This document shows positions 55,878-64,000 of a stretch of 64,000 nucleotides of DNA, piece by piece (the stretch's first letter is position 1; every line of letters begins with the position of its first letter). The translations under genes were made by a program, and so were the position numbers. The notes below the pieces were generated by a model. That model did no database searches. It saw nothing but the letters and a program-made list of their open reading frames with translations, and was not told where the DNA came from. The stretch comes from Spirochaetales bacterium (lineage in GTDB: Bacteria > Spirochaetota > Spirochaetia > DSM-2461). The stretch is taken from the NCBI GenBank assembly GCA_003247135.1, contig QKAW01000011.1:1-64000 (forward strand), written 5' to 3'.

Positions 55878-56839
55878 TCTTTATCCCAAAGTTCGGTTAA
55901 TTTATGAGCGTTGATTTTGAATCTATACTTATTCAGTTTTACCCACTTTCTTACACTTCTAAACTCTTTAATAGCTTGGACAAGAGAACTTCCAGACTTT
56001 TCATAATAAGGAAAAAATCTTCTTATAGGGAGATAACCAGAATCTTTTTTTATTACTACAGAGAGATTTTTAAGACAGTATAGACGATAATCCTTATCCG
56101 GTGTTATGTCTTCAATAATTTTATCGTTTTGTCCAAGATTGATAATAAATGATTTATGTGCAGAAATTTTTTCACCCCACATATATGTTCTTAGTCCGAA
56201 ATCGAGTTTTTGCCAGTAAGTATTCAAAATACCAATGTCATAGCCACCTATTTGTATAAATTTGTCTTTGTTATATAAACCTACATACATAAATGGATAA
56301 AGGGTTTTTAATTGATTATTCTCCCCCAAAGGAACAACCTTTAAAAGTTCTTTGTGAAATAAGGGAGTCATGAAAGTAGGGATAGATTCATTGGATTTAT
56401 CAAAAATAAGAGGAACTGTACATAAATTTGAATTTGTGATTATTTTATCAAAAACTCTGTATGATATTGCTTTTGAATTAATTATCATATCATCCCACAA
56501 CACTATAACGTATTTGTTTGAAGATTCTGAAACACCAATATTAATCATCTCTCCTGGAGATACTTCATCCTTTAATATAAGAAATTTAAGATTTTCATTC
56601 TCAACACTCTCTTTCTCTAAATCAAAATGACTTTTGGCTCCAAGTTCAATTGATAGTACTTCATCTACTTGAAGTTTAAGGAGTTCGTTATATAAATCAT
56701 GCCTATAAGGCCTTCCTCCCCTATTAAGGATTAATGCAGAAATTCCGGTCTCATTATCTTTTTTTTCATTTAACTTTTTGTTACCAATTACGGTATAACT
56801 TGTATTAACTTTGTTAAAAGTTGTATGTATAGTATTCAT
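55874..56839 (-). CDS. GT-A-type glycosyltransferase-like protein
   Basis: A 321-residue protein with a GT2-like fold: ISALILNRGGRPYRHDLYNEL at 28-50, SPGEMINIGVSESSNKYVIVLWDDMIIN with DD in place of DxD (Asp-Asp-Met), and FGLRTYMWGEKISAHKSFIINL later. It lacks a membrane segment. The frame starts at a GTG (56851) overlapping the SPASM-type gene, but the ATG at 56839 is more likely. Sugar donor and acceptor unknown; position in the operon suggests it adds a sugar in the pathway of its neighbours. Confidence 0.7.
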   Translation of the reverse strand: MNTIHTTFNKVNTSYTVIGNKKLNEKKDNETGISALILNRGGRPYRHDLYNELLKLQVDEVLSIELGAKSHFDLEKESVENENLKFLILKDEVSPGEMINIGVSESSNKYVIVLWDDMIINSKAISYRVFDKIITNSNLCTVPLIFDKSNESIPTFMTPLFHKELLKVVPLGENNQLKTLYPFMYVGLYNKDKFIQIGGYDIGILNTYWQKLDFGLRTYMWGEKISAHKSFIINLGQNDKIIEDITPDKDYRLYCLKNLSVVIKKDSGYLPIRRFFPYYEKSGSSLVQAIKEFRSVRKWVKLNKYRFKINAHKLTELWDKE

Positions 56840-58271
56840 CGCATAACCCACATAGTTTAGTATAATTACAATTTATTTGTTTAATATAGATATCTTTTTT
56901 TCTTTCCATTATAGTTTCAATATTATCATCCAATAATGAACCTAATTTATACTCTGATTCAGTATCATAAAAACAGATTAGTGCGAAACCATCACTATTT
57001 ATATGAAGATCTCTTTTTAAATGCCAGCAAGGAAATCTTTTAAGAGGTGATAAATCAGCTACTTTTAAGTCAGGAAGTCTTTTGCAATAATCTGAATATT
57101 TCTGAATTATAATATTACTGGTGAATTTTTGCCAATGCCTGAAAAATGGCTCCATATCAGCTTCATTATTTTTCATTCTTGTTGCCTGAACCCAAATTCT
57201 GTCAGATGCATTATTTATTAAAGTATGAGTAAGACTTTCCGCTTCTGCCTGACCAAATCCTCTTAATGAAGTGTAAATATCCTGATTTATTGCATCAAGA
57301 GTTACAATTATTTTAATTTTGTTATTATTTTTAACTTCTTCTACAAGTTCTGTACTCCAACCAATACCACCAGTTTCCATAAAAAGTTCAAAATTATACT
57401 TATTAGTGATCAATTTTATTATACTCAACAATTCAGGATGAGTTGTGGGTTCATACTCAGGGACAAATGACACTATTACATCTTCTGAATATTTTTTCAT
57501 TTTTGCTAATATTTTATCCAGGTCTGAAATATTCATCAAATCTGATGAATTTACTCTTTCTGGTAGATAAGTCGTATTATGTTTTTTTAATTTTGTAATT
57601 TCCAGTGTCAAATAGCTCGGTTCAACAAAAAGTAATTCCTGTTTTTCATCCAAAATTTTGATTATTGAAGCAGCATTAGTTCCGCCACTGTTTATTATTC
57701 TTAATAATTGGTTAAAATTCCGTTTTGAATCACATGTTAGGGATACCCTTAAAAGACGAACATCTTTTTCTGAAATTTTCGTTTCTAATTCGAAGGAATT
57801 TATATCTTTTTTTACAATATCAAATATTGTATTTCGGTCAATTTTATCTTTCTGATTTTGAGCTAACAGCGTTAATGCCTCTAAAATATTTACATCAAGA
57901 ATTTCTGGTGTTAAACCATAAGGATAACCATCGGCAAATGTATACTCTGCATAATAATTTATATGATCACCAAACATCTCTTCAGTTAATTTCTTATCTA
58001 GTAATGGACAATCCCCATAATAATAAAAAAGATTGTCATACCCTTTTGACTCATTAAACAGTGTATTTATCAATAACTCTTTATTCCAGTTTTCATAAAA
58101 AATTAAATTATCACAATCCAGGTCTCTGGTACTAGTAAGGTATATAATCTTATCAATATAAGGTAAATTTTCAGAATATGTTTTTATAATATCAATCTGT
58201 TTCTTTCCTTTTATATTTTCATAAAAATAACTGGAAATATCTGTTAAATTAACAATTGCAATGTTTTTCAT
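56814..58271 (-). CDS. SPASM-like protein with a nucleotidyltransferase-like N-terminal domain (spiro-SPASM type)
   Basis: A 485-residue protein. Residues 1-210 look like a degenerate GT-A nucleotidyltransferase: YYYGDCPLLD, YTFADGYPYGLTPEILDVNILEAL and LRVSLTCDSKRNFNQLLRII line up with GDNPLVS, GVEVVNSDVLINL and VTIDTKADYDRIVKLF of the SpsF-like neighbour, but the nucleotide loop (RxxSxRLPGK) is absent. Residues 230-400 resemble a radical-SAM barrel, with LEITKLKKHNTTYLPER at the place of CxxxCxxC, and no cluster cysteines. A C-terminal SPASM-like region (FPCWHLKRDLHINSDGFALICFYD; CNYTKLCGLC) binds auxiliary clusters. I recall a spirochaete-only family called spiro-SPASM. First gene of the operon. 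Confidence 0.75.
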   Translation of the reverse strand: MKNIAIVNLTDISSYFYENIKGKKQIDIIKTYSENLPYIDKIIYLTSTRDLDCDNLIFYENWNKELLINTLFNESKGYDNLFYYYGDCPLLDKKLTEEMFGDHINYYAEYTFADGYPYGLTPEILDVNILEALTLLAQNQKDKIDRNTIFDIVKKDINSFELETKISEKDVRLLRVSLTCDSKRNFNQLLRIINSGGTNAASIIKILDEKQELLFVEPSYLTLEITKLKKHNTTYLPERVNSSDLMNISDLDKILAKMKKYSEDVIVSFVPEYEPTTHPELLSIIKLITNKYNFELFMETGGIGWSTELVEEVKNNNKIKIIVTLDAINQDIYTSLRGFGQAEAESLTHTLINNASDRIWVQATRMKNNEADMEPFFRHWQKFTSNIIIQKYSDYCKRLPDLKVADLSPLKRFPCWHLKRDLHINSDGFALICFYDTESEYKLGSLLDDNIETIMERKKDIYIKQINCNYTKLCGLCDEYYTYNF

Positions 58272-58338
58272 AATATTTACATCGGTAAAAAAAAATAATT
58301 ATTGACCGATTTTAATTATTAAAAAATAATATAAGTGT

Positions 58339-58818
58339 ATGAAATATTTTTTATTACTATTTTTTTTAATAAGTATATCTCTTTATTCAGAAAATTTTTC
58401 TTCAATAAAAAGTATTTTAGACAATACTACCTATAAATATACAAGGGATAGTGATGGGGATTTTGTTATAGAATATACAACAAATACAGGAAGAACGCAG
58501 AGTGTTATTATTAGAAATAATACTAATGAGTTTCAAAATGTAGAAATAAGAGAGATTATATCAATTGCAAAAACCTTTAAAAACAGGGTTGTTCCAGATA
58601 AACTTACAAACTATTTACTAATCGACAACTATTCAAGTAAGTATCTAGGTAACTGGGCTATTCATAAAAAAGATGATATATCAACAATACTTTTTATTGT
58701 AAAACTACCATACAATATAGATAATTTTTTTCTTGATGCTGCAATTATAGAGTCTGCAGAAGCTGCAGATGCATTGGAAAAAGCATTGGAGGACGAGATT
58801 GAAAATATTGAAGAATAG
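58339..58818 (+). CDS. Small secreted protein, YbjN-like fold possible
   Basis: A 159-residue exported protein, signal MKYFLLLFFLISISLYS followed by ENFSS. The mature domain is alpha-beta: YKYTRDSDGDFVIEYTTNTGRTQSVIIRNN, IREIISIAKTF, LGNWAIHKKDDISTILFIVKLP and an acidic helical tail. The first part is like the sensor fold of YbjN/T3SS-chaperone-like proteins, but this is a weak match. Encoded 15 bases before xseA on the same strand; no other clue. Confidence 0.6.
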   Translation: MKYFLLLFFLISISLYSENFSSIKSILDNTTYKYTRDSDGDFVIEYTTNTGRTQSVIIRNNTNEFQNVEIREIISIAKTFKNRVVPDKLTNYLLIDNYSSKYLGNWAIHKKDDISTILFIVKLPYNIDNFFLDAAIIESAEAADALEKALEDEIENIEE

Positions 58819-58833
58819 TGCTATTTTTTAACA

Positions 58834-60036
58834 ATGAATTTACATGACCATCTTTTCTCTGTGTCAGAACTCAATAATGTAATTAAAAGTGTTTTAGAAG
58901 AGTCTTTCTATTCTATTAATATAGAGGGAGAGTTATCTAATTTTAGACCATCATCTACTGGACATTGGTATTTTTCTTTAAAAGATAATGATTCTACTAT
59001 AAGCGCTGTTTTATTTAAGAATATGACGTATTCAGTTAATTTTAAGCCCAAAGATGGTTTAAAAGTTAAGATAAAAGGAAAACTCTCTCTATACAGCCAA
59101 AGAGGAACTTATCAGATTATTTGCAATGAATTAGAGTTATTCGGTGAAGGAGATATTCTCCTTGTGCTTGAAGAGAGAAAAAGAAGATTTGCATCATTAG
59201 GCTATTTTGACCCGTCAAAAAAAAAGATACTACCCAGATTTCCAGAAAACATAGGAATTATAACTTCTCCTACCAGTGCTGCACTACAGGATATTTTAAA
59301 AGTCCTAAAACGAAGACACTCAATGTCAAATATCATAGTTCTTCCCTCTGTTGTTCAAGGTTCTGAGGCTAGTAATAGCATTGTTCGCCAGATAAATTAT
59401 GCGAATGAAAGGAGTCTATGCGATTTAATTATTATATCAAGAGGTGGTGGCAGCACTGAAGATTTACTTCCTTTTTCAGATGAAAAAATGGTATTATCGA
59501 TATGTAATTCAAAAATTCCTGTTATAACTGGTATTGGTCATGAAATAGATACGACTCTTAGTGACTTAGCAGCAGATATTAGAGCAGCTACACCATCAGC
59601 TGCAGCTGAAATTGTTACAGAATCTTCAGAGAAATTATATGAGCATATTTTAAACCTTAAAAATTCTCTTTATAATATAATAAATTTAAAACTTTCAATA
59701 ATAAGAAATAAAATATCAATTTTTGATAAAAAGAGTGTTAATAAACTTCTGTATTCTAAAATAGAGAACAGAGCTTTGCATATTGATTCTCTAAAAAGAT
59801 CAATTATTTCAGAAACAGAGTGGAAACTTGAGAGATTCAGGAATAAAACAGAGGAGATGCATAGAATACTCAATGAATTATCCCCATTCAAATTATTTGA
59901 AAAAGGATATTCTTGGGTTACTAAAGATGATATATCAATTCAAGATAGTGAGATATCCTGTAATGATATGATAAAAGTGATTTATTCCAGAGGAATAATT
60001 AAAGCAAAAGTTGAGGAGATTACAGATGAAATTTGA
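58834..60036 (+). CDS. xseA: Exodeoxyribonuclease VII large subunit
   Basis: A 400-residue XseA. The N-terminal OB fold (1-105; LNNVIKSVLEESFYSINIEGELSNFRPSSTGHWYFSLKD) is followed by the catalytic domain: IGIITSPTSAALQDILKVLKRR, LIIISRGGGSTEDLLPFSDE and GIGHEIDTTLSDLAADIRAATPSAAAEI, then a long coiled coil. With XseB it degrades single-stranded DNA from both ends. Overlaps the xseB start by 11 bases. Confidence 0.96.
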   Translation: MNLHDHLFSVSELNNVIKSVLEESFYSINIEGELSNFRPSSTGHWYFSLKDNDSTISAVLFKNMTYSVNFKPKDGLKVKIKGKLSLYSQRGTYQIICNELELFGEGDILLVLEERKRRFASLGYFDPSKKKILPRFPENIGIITSPTSAALQDILKVLKRRHSMSNIIVLPSVVQGSEASNSIVRQINYANERSLCDLIIISRGGGSTEDLLPFSDEKMVLSICNSKIPVITGIGHEIDTTLSDLAADIRAATPSAAAEIVTESSEKLYEHILNLKNSLYNIINLKLSIIRNKISIFDKKSVNKLLYSKIENRALHIDSLKRSIISETEWKLERFRNKTEEMHRILNELSPFKLFEKGYSWVTKDDISIQDSEISCNDMIKVIYSRGIIKAKVEEITDEI

Positions 60037-60232
60037 GGATAATTTAAAAAAACTTGAAAATATTGCACTTAAAATTAAAGATGAAAACCAATCTTTAGAT
60101 GAGACTATATCTTCCTTCGAAGAGGGAGTATCTATAGCCAATGAGCTTGAAAAGATTCTGGAAAGTTACGAAAAAAGAGTACAAATTTTAATAAACAAAG
60201 ATGGTAAAGACTATTTAGAAGAATTTAAGTAG
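60026..60232 (+). CDS. xseB: Exodeoxyribonuclease VII small subunit
   Basis: A 68-residue XseB: FEDNLKKLENIALKIKDENQSLDETISSFEEGVSIANELEKIL is the family core. The frame opens at TTG 60011, but GAGGAG at 60013-60018 precedes the ATG at 60026 by the usual spacing, so the ATG is the start. The end overlaps the convergent DUF192 gene by 22 bases. Confidence 0.95.
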   Translation: MKFEDNLKKLENIALKIKDENQSLDETISSFEEGVSIANELEKILESYEKRVQILINKDGKDYLEEFK

Positions 60233-60654
60233 TCATTAATCTTTTCTATATTAATAAAATTACCAATTTTAATATTATTTTTTTCAAAATACCCCTGGTT
60301 TACTTCTAATGCATATTTTATTGAGGCTCCTTTTGATGAAACAGGATTTGTAGATAGGGGATACATATCGTGTATTTCTAGAATTTTTCCTCGTTTATCA
60401 ATATATGCTATAGATAGAGGTATGAAAGTATTCTTCATCCAGAAAGATACAGCTCTTTCCTGATCAAAAATAAATAGCATTCCTCTATCCATCTTAAGTG
60501 ATTCCCTATACATTAAACCTTTCATACGCTCTTCATCTGTTGAAGCGATTTCTATATGTAGAACTTTATCCCCAATTTCCAAATCTAATAGAGTGTCATC
60601 ATTACATGAATAAAAGGCTAGAAGAATTATGAAAAATAAAATTTTAAAATTCAT
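60211..60654 (-). CDS. DUF192-family lipoprotein
   Basis: A 147-residue protein with lipoprotein signal LLAFYSC (Cys17). DUF192 core: HIEIASTDEERMKGLMYRESLKMDRGMLFIFDQERAVSFWMKNTFIPLSIAYID and ALEVNQGYFEKNNIKIGN. The fold is a small beta-barrel of unknown biochemical role, widespread as a secreted or lipid-anchored protein. It overlaps the next gene's end by 11 bases, so they are cotranscribed, and overlaps xseB convergently by 22 bases. Confidence 0.9.
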   Translation of the reverse strand: MNFKILFFIILLAFYSCNDDTLLDLEIGDKVLHIEIASTDEERMKGLMYRESLKMDRGMLFIFDQERAVSFWMKNTFIPLSIAYIDKRGKILEIHDMYPLSTNPVSSKGASIKYALEVNQGYFEKNNIKIGNFINIEKINDYLNSSK

Positions 60655-61174
60655 TGATAAAATCCTCTTTCAATTGATCCTGGATTGCTTTCTCAGTTAC
60701 ATCCCCATCAATTATTTCTTGATAAATATCCTTTCCAACATATTTTAAAGTAAGAGGTTTTTCAAGTGAAATTCTTACATTATCATTTTCCCAGATGACA
60801 ACATCAGGATTCAGTGAATCATATTTTCCATATTTATTAATAAACTGAGTGAAAATTGTATAATAATCTATTTTTTTAGTATCTAGAATTAATGTAATTG
60901 AATATAGAATTTCATTATAAAACTGAAAATACCCATTAAGTATATAATTATACCCTTTTGTTTCTATTATTGAGGTATTTTCAACTAAAAGCATACTTAC
61001 GTCAGGATCTCCTCTATAATTGAAATTTCCATCTGCGGGAATAATTTCCTTTGCTTGATCCAGGGTTATTCCAATAACTATTTCCCTGAATCCCATTGGC
61101 AGTTCTGGTAACAAATCCTGAGAATATAAAGATAGCTGTGCTAATAAAAAAATTATAATAATATATTTGTGCAT
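60644..61174 (-). CDS. Unknown exported protein
   Basis: A 176-residue protein with a signal peptide (IIIIFLLAQLSLYSQ). The mature part is LPMGFREIVIGITLDQAKEIIPADGNFNYRGDPDVSML, with a repeated beta hairpin and NPDVVIWENDNVRISLEKPL near the end. No family recognised, although the GITLDQAKEII segment has the look of a small periplasmic beta-alpha domain. It is cotranscribed with the DUF192 gene and divergent from the PEGA-like gene at 61233. Confidence 0.6.
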   Translation of the reverse strand: MHKYIIIIFLLAQLSLYSQDLLPELPMGFREIVIGITLDQAKEIIPADGNFNYRGDPDVSMLLVENTSIIETKGYNYILNGYFQFYNEILYSITLILDTKKIDYYTIFTQFINKYGKYDSLNPDVVIWENDNVRISLEKPLTLKYVGKDIYQEIIDGDVTEKAIQDQLKEDFINEF

Positions 61175-61232
61175 AATTTCATTTCCTATATACTATATAT
61201 CGTCAAGTTAATTATTTATCAAAGAGGAAATA

Positions 61233-62753
61233 ATGAAAAAAAATATTACAATAATTATGTTAATTGCTAATTTAGTCTCTCTATTTAGTCAAAATGATAA
61301 ATTTAAATTAACTGAAGAAAAAGTAATAATAGAGTATTTTAATGAATTTGATTATATGTCTAGTAAATATGTAACAACAGATTTTGTATACTCTTCAGGT
61401 TTTGATTTTATTTCATCCATTTCTGAAGTCACAATTTTAATTAATGGCCGTGAATTTACCGGAGAGTATATAAGTTTAAGTAATGTTTCTGAAGGAAGTT
61501 ATTATATAGAAATAAAAAAGGCAGGCTATAAAAGTTTTAATCAATGGGTGGATCTTAAAGATGGAACAAGAATTGTCTTCAATTTTACTCTGGAACGGGA
61601 GTATGGTATTTTAAAAATAGATAGCCATATATTAAAAATGAAAATTTATCTTGATAACAATGAAGTAAGAAACATGGATACGATACCTACTGGTTCATAT
61701 ACTCTAAAAGTTAAAAGTTTTGGTTATAGTACAATAACAAAAGAAATATATATTGATACTGGCCTAAATATTGTGGATTCCCTTAATTTTACTAAAGCAG
61801 AATTCAATATTGAGAAAATATCTTTAAGAAAAACTGTTTTTAATCCTTATGCCACTGATGGTTTTAAAGATAATATTTTATTAATATCAGTAAATGGTCC
61901 AGGTGAGGTTTTAATTGAAATAAATAATGATATTTCTACAATTTATTCTGAAAAATTTCTAATAAATGATTGGAACTATTTTGTGAATGTTGGACAAAAA
62001 ATAAATAGTTTAAAATTTGTTGAGAATGGAGATTATATAATAAAAGTTTCTTCCGGGAACTCTTCTACAGAGAAAAACTTTAAGGTTGATGATAATCTTT
62101 TTTTGTATAATATTCCTGTAGTAAATTCATCTTCTGGTTTATTAAATGCTGCAACAGCTGAAGTTAACTCAATTTCAATAATTCAAACTAATTTTAGTAG
62201 TAGTTATAATATTAATAACTTTGACTTTTTTCTTCCATTCTCTATATCAGCAACATTAAATTCTCATTTTCAATTCCATACAGGTTTTAATTATAGGCTC
62301 AATAAAATTAAAGATGAAAATAGTATGGAACTTTTTTGTGGAGTTTTATTTGCTAATAGTATAAATAATTTAAAGTATGGATTAAATATTGAGTATCGTT
62401 TTAATACCAACTTTATTAATAATTCCAATATGATAGAAAATTTAATCGGTTTAAATATACCAATTACTTTAAGTTTAGCAAATCATAATTTTACCATTAC
62501 TCCACAGTATTTTATTACTGATGGACTGAAAAGTTATTTTAATACTGGGATTGGTTACCATTATATTACACAGAAAACAAGATTAGGATACTCTGGTGGT
62601 TTTACAACAGAAGATTTCAAAAATATAAGTTATATACACAGTTTGGAATTTTATAGAATAATTCCAGAGACTCAAAGTTTTCTTGGATTATCATTATCAT
62701 TTAATAATTTCAATTATTTAATTATTGGGCTTAATTATACTACTCTTATTTAG
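61233..62753 (+). CDS. Exported PEGA-like protein with a predicted beta-barrel end
   Basis: A 506-residue exported protein (signal MKKNITIIMLIANLVSLFS). Residues about 60-175 show two PEGA-like repeats: ISEVTILINGREF... SEGSYYIEIKKAGYKSFNQWVDL and IDSHILKMKIYLDNNEV... IPTGSYTLKVKSFGYSTITKEIYI, which are surface-layer type modules. From about 310 to the end the pattern is of alternating amphipathic strands ending in NYLIIGLNYTTLI, as in an outer-membrane barrel. No name can be given. AGAGGA 8 bases before ATG. Confidence 0.65.
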   Translation: MKKNITIIMLIANLVSLFSQNDKFKLTEEKVIIEYFNEFDYMSSKYVTTDFVYSSGFDFISSISEVTILINGREFTGEYISLSNVSEGSYYIEIKKAGYKSFNQWVDLKDGTRIVFNFTLEREYGILKIDSHILKMKIYLDNNEVRNMDTIPTGSYTLKVKSFGYSTITKEIYIDTGLNIVDSLNFTKAEFNIEKISLRKTVFNPYATDGFKDNILLISVNGPGEVLIEINNDISTIYSEKFLINDWNYFVNVGQKINSLKFVENGDYIIKVSSGNSSTEKNFKVDDNLFLYNIPVVNSSSGLLNAATAEVNSISIIQTNFSSSYNINNFDFFLPFSISATLNSHFQFHTGFNYRLNKIKDENSMELFCGVLFANSINNLKYGLNIEYRFNTNFINNSNMIENLIGLNIPITLSLANHNFTITPQYFITDGLKSYFNTGIGYHYITQKTRLGYSGGFTTEDFKNISYIHSLEFYRIIPETQSFLGLSLSFNNFNYLIIGLNYTTLI

Positions 62754-63013
62754 TAAATTTTTATAAGAATAGAAATAATCGTTAATAAAAGTAAGAATAA
62801 AGAGACAAACCTTATCAGGGACACTTTTTCTGGAGTATTTTTTCTGTTCTTTAAATAACCACACTTTGGACATCCATTGGCAAAACTGACAGATTTACCC
62901 TTATAATTACACTTAGGGCAAAGAACTGAACCAAATTTTTTTCCACAACTGGGACATTCCTCAGCATATAAAGGAATCTCTTTATTACAATTCTGACAGA
63001 AAAATTTTCTCAT
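62750..63013 (-). CDS. Double zinc-ribbon membrane protein
   Basis: An 87-residue protein with four CxxC pairs: FFCQNCNKEI, EECPSCGKKF, VLCPKCNYKG and NGCPKCGYLK, making two zinc ribbons, and one C-terminal membrane helix (66-86). Such proteins anchor a small zinc-binding unit to the membrane; targets unknown. It is 1 base after the phosphatase gene on the same strand and overlaps the PEGA-like gene end by 4 bases. Confidence 0.8.
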   Translation of the reverse strand: MRKFFCQNCNKEIPLYAEECPSCGKKFGSVLCPKCNYKGKSVSFANGCPKCGYLKNRKNTPEKVSLIRFVSLFLLLLTIISILIKIY

Positions 63014-63014
63014 A

Positions 63015-64000
63015 TTATTTCTTTTTTATTGCAAGAATTGTTAAATCATCATATTGATCATCTTCTTTTATATGGGAGAAAAAATCATGCTGTTTATCAT
63101 CAGGTTTATCAACTTTAAACCTGTAGTAGTCTGAATATTGCTCAAAATGCTCTAGAAGGAAATTATTAACTACTTTATCTATTTTTATTGTATCTTCTAC
63201 TGTAGCACTCGGGTCTGGATTTAATCTGAATATTTTCTCTACAGCGATAAGACCAAGAACAGCATCTTTTACGGCACCTGTCAAAGAGGTAAAATCGAAT
63301 GTAAATTCTGCTTCTGGTTGAGGATAATGATATTTTTTTAAAGAGTATCTTGTTTTATGAATAACCGAGTGTAGAATTTCATTTATTCGAGGGACACCAA
63401 GCTCTTCAAACTCTTCATTTACGGCATGGGTATCATGAAGTTCACCCTCTTTTAAACCAGGATGAGTACAGACAATTTCATTGTAATTTTCATCTCTAAA
63501 AAGGTGCTTTGATTCTTCCACTCCATCTGTAAAAAGGAATAATATATCATTTTTTGCCAATGTCGTGGTTTCAACCTTATATCCTCCCTGCATTTCCAGC
63601 ATATCAGAGGAGAATATTCCAGCGGCAGGAACTTCATGCAGTTCTAAAGTCTCCATAATATGACTTTTGCTTCGATAAACATGCACCAGGTTATCTCCAG
63701 CATTACACATGTGGCATTTACCAGTTTTTGTATTTAGTATAACAACAATAAATGCTGCAAAACGCCCTTTAAAACCCCTTTCCTCTAGTAGATCGTTCAT
63801 TGAATAAACTAGCTCATCAATTTTGTAACCTTGAACTTTCTTATCCCAATTTCTAAAATATGCAAGAAAAATAGTTGCTACTTCTACCATGATCAAAGAT
63901 GCTGGAACCCCTTTACCAGCGATATCACATTTAATCATTGCAAAATGATCTTCATCAATCTGTCTATAATCAAAATAGTCACCGGAAACACCCTTTGCAC
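63015..64000 (-). CDS. PP2C/SpoIIE-family serine phosphatase, N-terminal part outside window
   Basis: The frame stays open to the right edge, so the gene is cut; the first Met in the window (63938) is not the start. Read upstream the protein shows GVSGDYFDY then FAMIKCDIAGKGVPASLIMV, the classic RsbU/SpoIIE pattern with metal-binding Asp. Later come FVVILNTKTGKCHMCNAGDN-type motifs (AAFIVVILNTKTGKCHMC), LFLFTDGVEESKH and the final YDDLTILAIKKK. Between the last two is an inserted segment of about 130 residues (see findings). The N-terminus, likely with sensor or HAMP domains, lies beyond the window. Likely acts in a partner-switching or c-di-GMP/stress pathway; partner unknown. Confidence 0.88.
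   Translation of the reverse strand, partial: AKGVSGDYFDYRQIDEDHFAMIKCDIAGKGVPASLIMVEVATIFLAYFRNWDKKVQGYKIDELVYSMNDLLEERGFKGRFAAFIVVILNTKTGKCHMCNAGDNLVHVYRSKSHIMETLELHEVPAAGIFSSDMLEMQGGYKVETTTLAKNDILFLFTDGVEESKHLFRDENYNEIVCTHPGLKEGELHDTHAVNEEFEELGVPRINEILHSVIHKTRYSLKKYHYPQPEAEFTFDFTSLTGAVKDAVLGLIAVEKIFRLNPDPSATVEDTIKIDKVVNNFLLEHFEQYSDYYRFKVDKPDDKQHDFFSHIKEDDQYDDLTILAIKKK

Noticed and set aside
60011-60025. TTG start for xseB
   Set aside because: The ATG at 60026 has GAGGAG at correct spacing; the TTG start would put the ribosome site inside the coding region and adds an untypical MRRLQ extension.
1-64000. tRNA, rRNA, CRISPR array, transposon or prophage
   Set aside because: No cloverleaf, rRNA-like block, spaced direct repeats, transposase or integrase motifs were found on either strand; intergenic gaps are short.

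Overview
The window looks like chromosome from an AT-rich, free-living or host-associated spirochaete. The strongest marker is a FlaA-type periplasmic flagellar sheath protein at 49407-50441. Supporting signs are two CheX-type CheY-P phosphatases, a Maf/MptE-like flagellin-glycosylation-type protein, a protein resembling the spirochaete-restricted 'spiro-SPASM' family, a cytidylate kinase-ribosomal protein S1 fusion, relaxed spirochaetal lipoboxes and frequent TTG starts. I see no rRNA, tRNA, CRISPR array, transposase, integrase or phage gene. No gene-free stretch exceeds 300 bases; the largest gap (27080-27329) holds what may be a decayed ORF. Both window edges cut a gene: a DUF3160-like gene on the left and a PP2C/SpoIIE phosphatase on the right.

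Layout. 1-9455: DUF3160-like gene, cupin, YbiT-type ABC-F ATPase, a membrane-anchored parvulin followed by the Maf-like gene, ComM/YifB, MYG1-like and RidA. 9490-14074 (minus): an envelope cluster (LpoB-like lipoprotein, COG3014-like lipoprotein, small membrane protein, unknown lipoprotein, TPR protein) and a stand-alone AAA+ activator with an altered GAFTGA loop. 14132-18852 (minus): cmk-rpsA fusion, rluB, scpB, scpA. 18931-23795: EF-G-like GTPase, an orphan small protein and a JAMM-DinG helicase fusion. 23982-30577: a carbohydrate ABC importer (binding protein, terminator-like hairpin, two permeases, no ATPase) followed by a YesM/YesN-type two-component system. 31491-33871: asd-lysC. 33858-36093 (minus): VIT1-family transporter, rubrerythrin and two CheX paralogues. 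36211-41534: SulP permease, phosphohexomutase, M18 aminopeptidase, BI-1 protein.

41666-46404: a TrpXYZ-like ABC importer, a three-LysM MltD-type transglycosylase lipoprotein and rpiB. 46417-49361: hydrolase and GPH sugar symporter diverging from a TetR regulator across a perfect palindrome. 49407-58271 (minus): flaA with its own near-consensus promoter, preceded by a tightly overlapping operon of SPASM-like protein, glycosyltransferase, SpsF-type cytidylyltransferase, PseG-like/methyltransferase fusion, ATP-grasp enzyme, AmiC-type amidase and GerMN protein. 58339-64000: xseA-xseB, several small secreted or lipid-anchored proteins, a PEGA-like surface protein, a zinc-ribbon membrane protein and the phosphatase.

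The most interesting candidate system is the glycan operon at 52031-58271. Its enzymes suggest making and decorating a CMP-activated sugar, and its position beside flaA, with a Maf-like transferase elsewhere in the window, makes a periplasmic-flagellum or envelope glycan a reasonable but unproven guess. The operon includes a protein that appears to fuse a degenerate nucleotidyltransferase fold to a radical-SAM/SPASM-like region lacking the usual radical-SAM cysteines.
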